A stretch of 64,000 bases of DNA. It comes from JAGNHN01 sp964590645 (GTDB lineage Bacteria > Bacteroidota > Bacteroidia > Bacteroidales > JAGNHN01). Positions 26,848 to 34,442 of the stretch are shown here, in pieces. Where the stretch lies: the NCBI GenBank assembly GCA_964590645.1, contig CAZPYJ010000009.1:73764-137763 (forward strand). The letters are read 5' to 3'. Both the position numbers and the translations under genes were made by a program. How positions within the stretch are numbered: the stretch's first letter is position 1; every line of letters starts with the position of its first letter. The notes beneath the pieces are model-generated. The model saw only the letters and a program-made list of their open reading frames with translations. It searched no databases and had not been told where the DNA came from.

Positions 26848-29229
26848 ATGCGTATTATTGCCAAAATTTTTTCTATGCGTCACCTTGCCAGTTTGTTTAT
26901 TCTGATGCTGTCTATAGCATTGAGCCTCAGTGCCCAGCAATATCATCACGATCACGATCACGCTCCTGGAGAGCCCTGTGGTACAATGCCTTATCTTGAA
27001 ATGATGAAGGAAGCCGATCCGGGTTTGGAAGCCCGAATGCAGGAACTGGAAAAGCAAACCCAGGCGTGGATTGCACAGAATGCCTCCCGCCTGAAGCAGA
27101 CCAACGAGATCATTACCATCCCCGTGGTAGTGCACGTAGTCTATGCCACAGCCGCCCAGAATGTCTCCGATCAGCAGATATTGTCGCAGATTGAAGTGCT
27201 CAACCGGGATTTCCGGCGCCTGAACCCGGATACGGGGAATACGCCTCAGGTTTTTAAACCGGTAGGTGCAGATGCGGGCATAGAGTTTTGCCTGGCCAGC
27301 CGCGATCCTCAGGGAAACTTTACCACAGGGATTACACGTACCCCCACCACCAACACCAATTTTACCACCTTTAATAATGCGGTCAAATATGATGTCACTG
27401 GAGGGAAGAGTGCCTGGAATACCAGCGAGTATCTGAATATCTGGGTGTGCAATATCCAGGGCAGCGTACTGGGCTATGCCCAGTTCCCGGGAGGCAATCC
27501 GGCTACCGATGGCATTGTGGTGGATTATCTGGCCTTTGGCACAACGGGTTCGGCCCAGAGTCCTTACAATGGTGGAAGGACGACAACCCACGAGATTGGC
27601 CACTGGCTTAACCTCTATCATATTTGGGGAGATGACGGAGGAGCCTGCACCGGCACCGATTATGTGGGAGACACACCTAACCAGGGAGGTGAATATTATG
27701 GCTGTCCTTCTTTCCCTCAAACCTCCTGTGGATCACAGGATATGTTTATGAATTATATGGACTATGTGAATGACAATTGTTCCAATATTTTTACCCAGGG
27801 CCAGCGCGACAGAATGCGTGCGGCAATCAATATATGGCGTTCCGGCCTCCTGACCTCAGCCGGCTGCGTCACCCAGCCTCCCCAGGCCCAGTTTGCCGTC
27901 GATCGCCAGGAAACCGTGCCTGGCTGTGCCGTGAATTTCTCCGACCAGTCAATAGGGAATGTTCAGACTTATTTTTGGGCGTTTGAAGGGGGCAATCCTT
28001 CAACTTCAAGCAGTCCCAATCCAACCAGTATCGTGTTTAATCAACCCGGCCAATGGCAGGTGAGTCTTATCGTAAGCAATGTGATGGGCAGCGACACCTT
28101 GGTTCTTCCTGCCTATATCACTGTTTCTGATACCCTGCGCCCCTCGCCTGATTTTGAAAGTGAAAAGCGCTTTCTCTGCACCGGAGAGAGTACCCAGATT
28201 TTTGACAGGAGCAGCCATTGTCCCACTTCCTGGTCGTGGACATTTGATCCCCCTACGGTAAGCTTCCACGCTGGCACCCACGCCAATTCAAAGAACCCGG
28301 TAGTAAGCTTCGATCAGGCCGGCCAGTATGATATCTATCTGGAGGTTACCAATGTAAACGGCCAGCGCAGCCTGGAAAAGGCCGGGTACATCATAGCGGG
28401 CGGTATGCCGTTGGATTTTGCAGAGTACTTTGAGAGTGGAAGCCTCGCAGTAAAGGAATGGAAAGTAGAGAACCCCAATGGAGACTTCAGTTGGGAAGTC
28501 CAGACCGTAGCGGGGGAGGTGCCCGACAACAAGGCGGTGGTCATACCGATCTATGGGACCAACTCTTTGGGATATCGCGATCGCCTCATCTCAGCACCCA
28601 TCGACCTGAGCAATCAAAGCGAGGCCTACCTGATGTTCAAACACGCATACGCCCAGTATCAAAGTGGCTTCTCGGATTCACTCCTTGTCTATATCAGCGA
28701 TGACTGCGGAAACAGCTGGACACGTATTTTTTCCGGTGGAGAAGACGGGAGTGGGAATTTTGCCACCCATCCCATCACGACCTCCAAATTTGTTCCTTCA
28801 GGAGCGGATGACTGGTGTGGGGGAAGTTATGGAAGCCCCTGCAATGGCATTGATATTTCTGCCTGGGCCGGGAAGAATAATGTGAAGATCGCATTCGAGA
28901 GTTTTAGTTTCATCAGCCATAATATTTATCTCGACGATGTGCGCATTTCCACTGTTTTGTCAAGGCGTGAAACCTCTTCAATATCAGGGAGTTTTGAAAT
29001 ATATCCCAATCCTTCTGATGGAAGGATAAGCCTGAGTTGGAAAAATATGAGCGGAAAATTCAAGATGCGTGTCAACAATTTGCAGGGGAAAGCTGTTTAC
29101 GAGAATGATATTGAACTCACAAAAGATAATTACCTGAGTTTAGCTTTGCCGGATCTTCCGGCAGGGATGTATTTGATGAATTTGGTGGGTGATTCACAGA
29201 TCGTAACCCGTAAGCTAATACTCAGGTAA
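26848..29229 (+). CDS. Secreted M43 (pappalysin-like) zinc metalloprotease with PKD domains and T9SS sorting domain
   Basis: An extracellular protease of about 793 residues. The signal peptide ends in LSAQ and is followed by a histidine-rich stretch (HHDHDHAPG) that may hold metal. The propeptide leads into the M43 catalytic domain, with zinc site HEIGHWLNLYH (248-258) and Met-turn MFMNYMDY. The cysteine-rich C-terminal part of that domain is typical of cytophagalysin/ulilysin-type enzymes. Then come two PKD-like domains, a jelly-roll/MAM-like module (YGTNSLGYRDRL, FKHAYAQYQ, GGEDGSGNFAT) and the sorting domain starting IYPNPSDG. The tail modules are nearly collinear with those of the preceding BNR protein. 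I prefer the ATG at 26848; 26875 is possible because it begins a cleaner signal peptide. Expected partners are the T9SS machinery, encoded elsewhere. Confidence 0.88.
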   Translation: MRIIAKIFSMRHLASLFILMLSIALSLSAQQYHHDHDHAPGEPCGTMPYLEMMKEADPGLEARMQELEKQTQAWIAQNASRLKQTNEIITIPVVVHVVYATAAQNVSDQQILSQIEVLNRDFRRLNPDTGNTPQVFKPVGADAGIEFCLASRDPQGNFTTGITRTPTTNTNFTTFNNAVKYDVTGGKSAWNTSEYLNIWVCNIQGSVLGYAQFPGGNPATDGIVVDYLAFGTTGSAQSPYNGGRTTTHEIGHWLNLYHIWGDDGGACTGTDYVGDTPNQGGEYYGCPSFPQTSCGSQDMFMNYMDYVNDNCSNIFTQGQRDRMRAAINIWRSGLLTSAGCVTQPPQAQFAVDRQETVPGCAVNFSDQSIGNVQTYFWAFEGGNPSTSSSPNPTSIVFNQPGQWQVSLIVSNVMGSDTLVLPAYITVSDTLRPSPDFESEKRFLCTGESTQIFDRSSHCPTSWSWTFDPPTVSFHAGTHANSKNPVVSFDQAGQYDIYLEVTNVNGQRSLEKAGYIIAGGMPLDFAEYFESGSLAVKEWKVENPNGDFSWEVQTVAGEVPDNKAVVIPIYGTNSLGYRDRLISAPIDLSNQSEAYLMFKHAYAQYQSGFSDSLLVYISDDCGNSWTRIFSGGEDGSGNFATHPITTSKFVPSGADDWCGGSYGSPCNGIDISAWAGKNNVKIAFESFSFISHNIYLDDVRISTVLSRRETSSISGSFEIYPNPSDGRISLSWKNMSGKFKMRVNNLQGKAVYENDIELTKDNYLSLALPDLPAGMYLMNLVGDSQIVTRKLILR

Positions 29230-29250
29230 TTGCTTTACATAAGCAAGGTG

Positions 29251-29287
29251 AAAGCAGCAGGCAGTTTGTTTGCTGCTTTTGCTTTTA
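29251..29287. terminator. Hairpin terminator between convergent genes
   Basis: AAAGCAGCA (29251-29259) pairs with TGCTGCTTT (29271-29279) around an 11-base loop, followed by TGCTTTT. It can end transcription of the metalloprotease gene. Its A-rich left flank is weaker for the opposite direction. Confidence 0.6.
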
Positions 29288-30745
29288 TGCCTGGATTTCT
29301 TCCACTTCGTACACATACATTTCCGCCTCCTTCCATCCATCCCAACCAATCTCTGCTTTATCCCTGGCGCAATGCCCGAGAAACTCCTCAGCCGTCCAGC
29401 CTGTTTCCCGCGCCACTTGAGGAAGGTAGGTCCCTGAATGGAAGCCTTTCTTGAGGTATATTCCGTGTCTGCCCATTATGACTTCATCCAGGGATTGCAC
29501 CCGCTTCAGGGGACTTAGCACCGAAATCTCAATGCGGACTTCTTCCAGTTCACGGAGCGTGATCGGACGAAAGCGCGGATCTTTCGTGGCAGCCGCAATG
29601 GCCATATCCTGCACCAGCTTGAAAAGGGGCGCATCGCTGCTAAATCGTCCCAGACAGCCCCTTAATTTCTTACCGATCTTCAGGCTCACAAAAGCCCCTG
29701 ATTTTTCGCATAATCTTTCCGGGACGGCTTCTTCGCCTATCTCCCATTTCCGATCCTCCTCCAGGTAAACCTCAATGCTGTGCCGGGCGATCATCCCCAG
29801 GATGTCTTGTTCTTCCTTGCTGAATCTGGACGAAAGGGTGTTTTCTGCTGCTTCTTCATTCAACAGTCCGATGGCATAATAACCCACCACTTCTGATTTA
29901 TCGCCCTGTTTTTTATGGCCGGAGTTTTCGTAGCGCAGGAGTGTATAACGGGATGAGATCATCCGCCTGCTCATATAGAGTAAACTGAGGATAGCGGTCC
30001 ATCCACAGGCGCGGGTAGACAGTCCCCTTACCGGCTTCACAGGCTGTGAGGCAAGGTGCTTCAAAAACAAGACCGGGTTGTTTTGCACGATAGACCGGGC
30101 AGTTTGCGCATCTTCCACAATGGCTGTTTCGAAAGGAGGGTAGTGAGAGAAGTCGCTGCTGATAATGAAAAGATTGCGGGGGGTAAACAGGCTATGCAGC
30201 GCTTCAGCGATGGCAGCACATTCTTCTGCATCTGTGGTGCCCAGCAGTATGGGAAGGATGGCCGGGGATTTGGGCAGATGATACTGGAGGAAGGGAAGTT
30301 GCACTTCCAGGCTGTGCTCCTGCAAATGTGCTTCCGGAGGAAATTGAAAAACCGGATAGGAATCTGTCAGTTGCTTTGCCAGGCTTCGGTTCACCTTGAC
30401 CTTTCCCAGGGGGGTCTGATAATGTCCCTGGTGATAGATACTAGCGCCGGGAAAATGATGGCGGTGGCTGGCGCCAAGGATGATTACATTATCCCATTCA
30501 GTCTCCGGATCGATGGCGGCATAGGCCTCTGCCGCCACATCCCCGCTGAAAACAAAACCTGCGTGTGGCGCGATGATGGCCTGCAAACCGGGTATCGGCC
30601 GGGTTTGGGCCTGCGCAAAATGCTGCTCCAGACTCTCTCTTAATTTTTTCGGATCAGATGGGTAGAAACTACCGGCATAGGCTGGTTGGCGGTCAATAGC
30701 AGGGGGGAGGGCTTGCGCATCGAAACATCCGGAATGAAGGTCCAT
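29285..30745 (-). CDS. Memo-AMMECR1 fusion (AmmeMemoRadiSam system proteins B and A)
   Basis: A fusion of two domains that in many prokaryotes are encoded beside a radical SAM enzyme. The N-terminal Memo domain (class III dioxygenase fold, about residues 20-270) has the metal-site candidates APHAGFVFSG, GASHRHH, EHSLEVQLPFLQ and SSDFSHYPP. The C-terminal AMMECR1 domain (about 300-480) has the hallmark LRGCLGRF and KDPRFRPIT. The biochemical role is unresolved in the literature I know; a role in modification of a substrate with the radical SAM partner is presumed. No such radical SAM gene is in this window. The start at 30745 (486 residues) is chosen because the -7 box at 30773-30780 lies downstream of the alternative ATG at 30814. 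Confidence 0.85.
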   Translation of the reverse strand: MDLHSGCFDAQALPPAIDRQPAYAGSFYPSDPKKLRESLEQHFAQAQTRPIPGLQAIIAPHAGFVFSGDVAAEAYAAIDPETEWDNVIILGASHRHHFPGASIYHQGHYQTPLGKVKVNRSLAKQLTDSYPVFQFPPEAHLQEHSLEVQLPFLQYHLPKSPAILPILLGTTDAEECAAIAEALHSLFTPRNLFIISSDFSHYPPFETAIVEDAQTARSIVQNNPVLFLKHLASQPVKPVRGLSTRACGWTAILSLLYMSRRMISSRYTLLRYENSGHKKQGDKSEVVGYYAIGLLNEEAAENTLSSRFSKEEQDILGMIARHSIEVYLEEDRKWEIGEEAVPERLCEKSGAFVSLKIGKKLRGCLGRFSSDAPLFKLVQDMAIAAATKDPRFRPITLRELEEVRIEISVLSPLKRVQSLDEVIMGRHGIYLKKGFHSGTYLPQVARETGWTAEEFLGHCARDKAEIGWDGWKEAEMYVYEVEEIQA

Positions 30746-30772
30746 AGGTGTGTCTTCTTTCTGTGGTTTTCT

Positions 30773-30780
30773 CAAAGATA
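30773..30780 (-). promoter_or_regulatory. -7 box of the Memo-AMMECR1 gene
   Basis: TATCTTTG on the minus strand matches TAnnTTTG and ends 27 bases before the ATG at 30745. No -33 TTG is obvious. Confidence 0.5.
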
Positions 30781-30860
30781 CAGAAAGCTTGTCGGGCTGA
30801 AGACATTTGATCATATTGATTTCTTCTTGATATTATTTTTCATTATGAACATATGTTTAA

Positions 30861-30868
30861 TATCTTTG
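30861..30868 (+). promoter_or_regulatory. -7 box of the DUF5320-like gene
   Basis: TATCTTTG matches TAnnTTTG and ends 40 bases before the ATG at 30909. The surrounding 60 bases are AT-rich; no TTG stands at the right distance. Confidence 0.45.
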
Positions 30869-30908
30869 TAATGAATATCGGCCTGTGGTCGAAATAAATG
30901 AATGTATT

Positions 30909-31187
30909 ATGCCAGCGTTTAACAAAAGAGGGCCTCTCGGAGAAGGACCGATGAGCGGAAGAAAAATGGGTGCTTGTACCCAATATGGAGAAGCCTTGAG
31001 AGAGAAAGATTCTGAAATCCTTCGTGAAGATGAAATCAACCTCCCTTCTCCCGGAATCCGGGCAGGAAGAGGCCAGGGGTTAGGGAGGCGAAACAGGCCA
31101 TCCGGAAACGATCAAAACCAAAGCGAGCTGGGCAGATGTGGCCAGGGTAGGGGGCGCCGGAATGCCGGGCGCAAGGGGATGGATTGA
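30909..31187 (+). CDS. DUF5320-like glycine/arginine-rich small protein
   Basis: 92 residues. The N-terminus RGPLGEGPMSGRKMGAC resembles the 'GPxGxGPMTGRxxGxC' start of DUF5320 proteins, which occur mostly in anaerobes and often beside iron-molybdenum-cofactor-like or redox proteins. Their function is unknown. The C-terminal half is rich in Gly, Arg and Asn and probably disordered, with a final CGQGRGRRNAGRKGMD. Two cysteines could bind metal. A GTG start at 30885 would add eight residues before the conserved start and is not preferred. The next gene, 200 bases on, is a flavin disulfide reductase, which fits a redox setting. Confidence 0.65.
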   Translation: MPAFNKRGPLGEGPMSGRKMGACTQYGEALREKDSEILREDEINLPSPGIRAGRGQGLGRRNRPSGNDQNQSELGRCGQGRGRRNAGRKGMD

Positions 31188-31324
31188 TTGAAGATTATCC
31201 AGCAATTGGAATCCGAAAAATGAAAGTGCGAAACGCCAGAAAAGCTGAGAAAGGAATCACCTTATCTCATTTCTGTCATAGCCCACCGGCCTGATATCCT
31301 GATATTTTCTAACTATTCGTTTGT

Positions 31325-31360
31325 ACAGGTGGCCCTTAAAGGGTCACTGTGTAGGTTTTT
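31325..31360 (+). terminator. Hairpin followed by T-rich run between the DUF5320-like and reductase genes
   Basis: GTGGCCCTT and AAGGGTCAC (31329-31347) form a 9-pair stem with one G-U pair, extended by ACA/TGT, and a T-rich stretch GTTTTTGTTTT follows. It lies 138 bases after the DUF5320-like stop and 38 bases before the reductase ATG. It is either the terminator of the first gene or an attenuator in the leader of the second; a weak -7 box (TTCGTTTG, 31316-31323) just upstream would place it in the leader. Confidence 0.5.
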
Positions 31361-31387
31361 GTTTTAAAAATATAATATTGAAGTGAA

Positions 31388-32743
31388 ATGAGAAGAACTG
31401 ATGCTTTGATTGTGGGTGGCAGTGCCGCAGGAATGGTGGCCGCCGTCACAGGGAAATTTTCCTGGCCGGAAAAGGATTTCGTATTGGTGAAAAAGACCAG
31501 GGATGTAATGGTCCCCTGTGGTATCCCCTATATTTTCGGGACACTGGAAGACAGCCAATCCAATATGATGCCGGTGGATATGATGCTGGAAAAGGCAGGG
31601 GTCTTATCCCTGGTGGATGAGGTAATCAGAGTTGATAAGGAAGAAAAGATTGCTTTCCTGAAGAGCGGAGAGCAAATCGCTTACGATAAGCTTGTTTTGG
31701 CTACAGGTTCTCTCCCGCTTGAGCCACATTGGTTGAAGGGGCGAGATTTGGACGGCGTTTTCGTGATTCCGAAAGACAAAGCCTACCTGGATGTGATGCA
31801 GGAGAAGATCCGCGATTTGAAGCGGGTGATTGTGGTGGGTGCCGGTTTTATTGGCGTAGAGTTCTCAGACGAATTGAATAAGGCCGGGCACGAGATACAC
31901 CTGGTAGAAAAGGAGCCGGATATCCTCAGTGCTGCTTTCGACCTGGAGTTTGCTGCCCGGGCAGAAGAGATACTGAAGGAGCGCGGCGTTTCCATCATTA
32001 CCGGAAACGGCATTGCGGAGGTGGTTGGAGATGGGAAGGTGGAAGCCGTTTTACTGGAAAACGGAGACAGGCTTCCTGCCGATGCGGTCATACTCTCAAT
32101 GGGATATGCCCCCAACACAAGCCTGGCGGTTGAGAGTGGGATTTTTGTGGATGAGGGCGGTTTCATCGCAGTGGATGAGTATATGCGTACCCACGACAAG
32201 GATGTTTTTGCCATCGGGGATTGTGCGCAGAAGCGGGATTTCATCACGCGCAAGCGGGTGCCTACGATGCTGGCTTCGACGGCCTGCGCCGAGGCCAGGG
32301 TGGCAGGAATGAACCTCTTCAATATTCACGTGGTAAAAACCTTCAGTGGAACCATTGGTATCTACTCCACTGCCATCGGTAGTTTCGGGTTTGGTACAGC
32401 CGGACTGATTGAACGTCGTGCACGGGAAGAGGATGTAACCATCGAGACCGGGACTTTTTCCGGTGTGGACCGGCACCCCGGAAGATTACCTGATGCCCAT
32501 CCTCAGGTGGTCAAACTGATTGTCGCAAAATATTCCGGGGTGATTGTCGGAGGGGAAGTCTTTGGCGGTGCCAGCGCCGGGGAATTGACCAATGTGATTG
32601 GCCTGGCTATAGAGAACAGGATGTCGGTGAACAGTCTGCTGATTTCACAGATCGGAACCCATCCCTGTCTGACGGCATCTCCGGCAGCCTATCCGCTGAT
32701 CAAGGCTGCGGAAAATGTCGCAGCGAAGTTGAGGCGGCAGTAG
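31388..32743 (+). CDS. FAD/NAD(P)-dependent disulfide reductase (NADH oxidase / CoA-disulfide reductase class)
   Basis: A class III pyridine-nucleotide disulfide oxidoreductase of 451 residues. FAD binding is by IVGGSAAGM (8-16), with an active-site single cysteine Cys44 in VPCGIPY. NAD(P) binding is by VVGAGFIGVEF, the second FAD motif is DVFAIGDCAQ, and a C-terminal dimerisation domain ends with GTHPCLTASPAAYPLI. Members reduce CoA disulfide, CoA persulfide or polysulfide, or oxygen to water. The substrate is not shown. Persulfide reduction would fit the sulfur gene cluster at 38-44 kb, but that link is inference. The start ATG follows a leader with a hairpin. The stop codon TAG is the first TAG of an 8-base repeat array, so the array begins directly at the gene end. 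Confidence 0.85.
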   Translation: MRRTDALIVGGSAAGMVAAVTGKFSWPEKDFVLVKKTRDVMVPCGIPYIFGTLEDSQSNMMPVDMMLEKAGVLSLVDEVIRVDKEEKIAFLKSGEQIAYDKLVLATGSLPLEPHWLKGRDLDGVFVIPKDKAYLDVMQEKIRDLKRVIVVGAGFIGVEFSDELNKAGHEIHLVEKEPDILSAAFDLEFAARAEEILKERGVSIITGNGIAEVVGDGKVEAVLLENGDRLPADAVILSMGYAPNTSLAVESGIFVDEGGFIAVDEYMRTHDKDVFAIGDCAQKRDFITRKRVPTMLASTACAEARVAGMNLFNIHVVKTFSGTIGIYSTAIGSFGFGTAGLIERRAREEDVTIETGTFSGVDRHPGRLPDAHPQVVKLIVAKYSGVIVGGEVFGGASAGELTNVIGLAIENRMSVNSLLISQIGTHPCLTASPAAYPLIKAAENVAAKLRRQ

Positions 32744-32953
32744 GTCAGTAGGTCAGTAGGTCAGTAGGTCAGTAGGTCATTAGGTCAGTAGGTCAGCAGG
32801 TCAGTAGGTCAGCAGGTCAGTAGGTCAGTAGGTCAGTAGGTCAGTAGGTCAGTAGGTCAGTAGGTCTGTAGATCAGCAGGTCAGTAGATCAGCAGGTCAG
32901 AAGATCAGCAGGTCAGAAGATCAGTAGGTCCGTAGATCAGAAGATTGGTGCTT
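32738..32953 (+). repeat. Left 8-bp tandem repeat array (GTAGGTCA family)
   Basis: About 26 units of an 8-base repeat, mostly GTAGGTCA, drift towards GATCAGCA and GTCAGAA variants at the right end. There are no spacers. The array starts within the stop codon of the reductase gene. It is the complement of the array at 33513-33588, with a four-helix-bundle gene between them. Confidence 0.95.
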
Positions 32954-33023
32954 TGGCAGGCTATCATTCCGATGGAAATGTATGGGTGTTGAAATGAATT
33001 GACGGGCAATTGTATGAAGACAG

Positions 33024-33398
33024 TCATTGCCTGGATTGGGAGGATTTCATTGCTGTTCTGATACTGGAGTAAAGCATTGCACAGAGTTCATCTGCATCCT
33101 GCAGGCTTGTCGAAATTCGTGTATCGCCAGCAATAATGTTCTTCTTGTTTATTATTTCCAATGCATTCCGGGTTTCCCTGACCTCTTTCAAAACCAGTTT
33201 CAATTTGTAAACCAATTCACGGGGAGAGCTTGCACTTTGGGCCTCACCCTGATTAAGGCTTGCTGAAATCGAGGAGCGAATCATTTGGTTTCTGAGGATA
33301 TTTCCGAAATCACTATTCCCAAGTGACTCTCCAATCTCACTAACTGTAACAGCAAAATCTATCAGTTTCGCTCGGATGATGTCTCCTTTTATCTGCAT
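33024..33398 (-). CDS. Four-helix-bundle protein (23S rRNA intervening-sequence / S23 family)
   Basis: A small all-helical protein (124 residues from the ATG at 33398) of the family first found encoded in intervening sequences of 23S rRNA genes and related to the Avd accessory protein of diversity-generating retroelements. The family pattern is seen in AKLIDFAVTVSEI, RNQMIRSSISASLNQGEA and LVLKEVRETRNALEII. These proteins form pentameric, positively charged barrels that bind nucleic acid; their biological role is unclear. A longer frame from 33452 adds 18 residues not expected in the family. The gene is not inside an rRNA here. It lies between two repeat arrays that are each other's inverse, 71 bases from the left one and 115 from the right. 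No reverse transcriptase is nearby. Confidence 0.85.
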   Translation of the reverse strand: MQIKGDIIRAKLIDFAVTVSEIGESLGNSDFGNILRNQMIRSSISASLNQGEAQSASSPRELVYKLKLVLKEVRETRNALEIINKKNIIAGDTRISTSLQDADELCAMLYSSIRTAMKSSQSRQ

Positions 33399-33512
33399 CT
33401 TTATCGTCTTTACTAATAATAGACGATTATGGTGCCCGAAATGGACAAACAAAGTTCAAAATTTGAAAAAAACCATTGATCCCACTTACCTCCCACTTTC
33501 CAGATATAATGT

Positions 33513-33588
33513 TCTACTGATCTACTGATCTACTGATCTAATGATCTACTGACCTTCTGAATCTGCTGATCTTCTGATCCTGCTGCTC
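33513..33588 (+). repeat. Right 8-bp tandem repeat array (CTACTGAT family, inverted)
   Basis: About nine units of CTACTGAT and variants (CTTCTGAT, CTGCTGAT). In reverse complement they read ATCAGTAG/ATCAGCAG, the same unit family as the array at 32738-32953. A transcript across the region could therefore fold into a long stem with the four-helix-bundle gene in the loop. Confidence 0.92.
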
Positions 33589-33638
33589 TTTCCTGCCCAC
33601 GCATCGAAACCTTTCAACCTTCTGATTGTTAGTCCTGA

Positions 33639-34235
33639 ATGAAAACCACCATCATTATTATCACCATTTTGATTGTCCTGCTGATGAGCACCCAGGCTTT
33701 GATCAGTCGTTCCACCGGAAAAACGGAACAACAGCGATACGAAGTGATCGAAAGAATGGGGGACTTCGAGATCCGCTATTACCCACCGGCTATTCTGGCA
33801 TCGGTTGAAAGACAAGGACATTATGATGCATCTTCGGGTAGCAGTTTCAGGACGCTTGCGGGCTATATCTTCGGGAAGAACACCACCTCAGAAAAGATTT
33901 CAATGACCTCTCCGGTCAGGATGAAGCAGGAGGCCGATACCTTTGGGATGCAATTCGTGATGCCTGCTTCTTATACGATGGAGAAGCTTCCCAAGCCCGA
34001 TGACCCTTCTATTCGTTTGAAGAAATTCGAAGGAGGATATTATGCAGCCATTCGTTTTGGCGGCTTCGCCAAAGTGCAGGATTGGAATGCCCGGACAGAA
34101 GAACTAAAGGCGTTTCTGGACAGCAAAGGACTTAGTTACGAAGCGCCCTTTGAGTATCTCGGCTACAATCCTCCTTATCAGTTCATAAACCGGCGAAATG
34201 AGGTGGTGGTCAGGCTAAAGTCCTACCAGCCATAA
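33639..34235 (+). CDS. SOUL family heme-binding protein
   Basis: 198 residues with an N-terminal hydrophobic segment (about 4-20) that acts as signal anchor or signal peptide, so the domain faces the periplasm. The SOUL/HEBP domain follows, recognisable from YEVIERMGDFEIRYYPP near its start, KISMTSPVRM in the middle and the proline-rich PDDPSIRLKKFEGGYYAAIRF. The eukaryotic relatives bind heme or porphyrins; bacterial members are uncharacterised and the ligand here is unknown. The start ATG is the first after the right repeat array. No good promoter match is seen close to it, so it might be read from within or beyond the array. Its nearest downstream neighbour, 200 bases on, is hipBA. Confidence 0.85.
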   Translation: MKTTIIIITILIVLLMSTQALISRSTGKTEQQRYEVIERMGDFEIRYYPPAILASVERQGHYDASSGSSFRTLAGYIFGKNTTSEKISMTSPVRMKQEADTFGMQFVMPASYTMEKLPKPDDPSIRLKKFEGGYYAAIRFGGFAKVQDWNARTEELKAFLDSKGLSYEAPFEYLGYNPPYQFINRRNEVVVRLKSYQP

Positions 34236-34247
34236 GCATTTATCCTC

Positions 34248-34273
34248 CACACTCACACTCACACTCACACTCA
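34248..34273 (+). repeat. Short CACACT tandem repeat
   Basis: Four units of the hexamer CACACT stand 13 bases after the SOUL gene stop. This is a simple repeat of the same hexamer length as those at the right window edge and in the parC tail. Confidence 0.85.
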
Positions 34274-34383
34274 ATGCTGCCTGGGCTGCGTCCTCCTATA
34301 GGTTATGGATCGGCAGTAAGCCCGCCTGAATACTTGTTCTCAATGATTATTTTTTCTAAAATTCATCGTAAAGTAAAATAATG

Positions 34384-34408
34384 TTGACAAATATGTTAAA
34401 TTTGACAA
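34384..34408 (+). promoter_or_regulatory. Candidate operator and -7 box of hipBA
   Basis: TTGACAAAT (34384-34392) and ATTTGACAA (34400-34408) form an inverted repeat with one mismatch and a 7-base gap. The right arm overlaps TAAATTTG (34397-34404), a TAnnTTTG -7 box 38 bases before the hipB ATG. Binding of HipB here would block transcription, as in other autoregulated antitoxins. Confidence 0.5.
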
Positions 34409-34442
34409 GAATAATTTACATTAGTGAAGAAATACTTATGGT

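Noticed and set aside
32738..32953. Possible CRISPR array
   Set aside because: The unit is 8 bases with no spacers and no cas genes are near; it is a simple tandem array.
33024..33398. Four-helix-bundle gene as Avd of a diversity-generating retroelement
   Set aside because: There is no reverse transcriptase, template repeat or variable repeat with adenine-directed changes in the neighbourhood.
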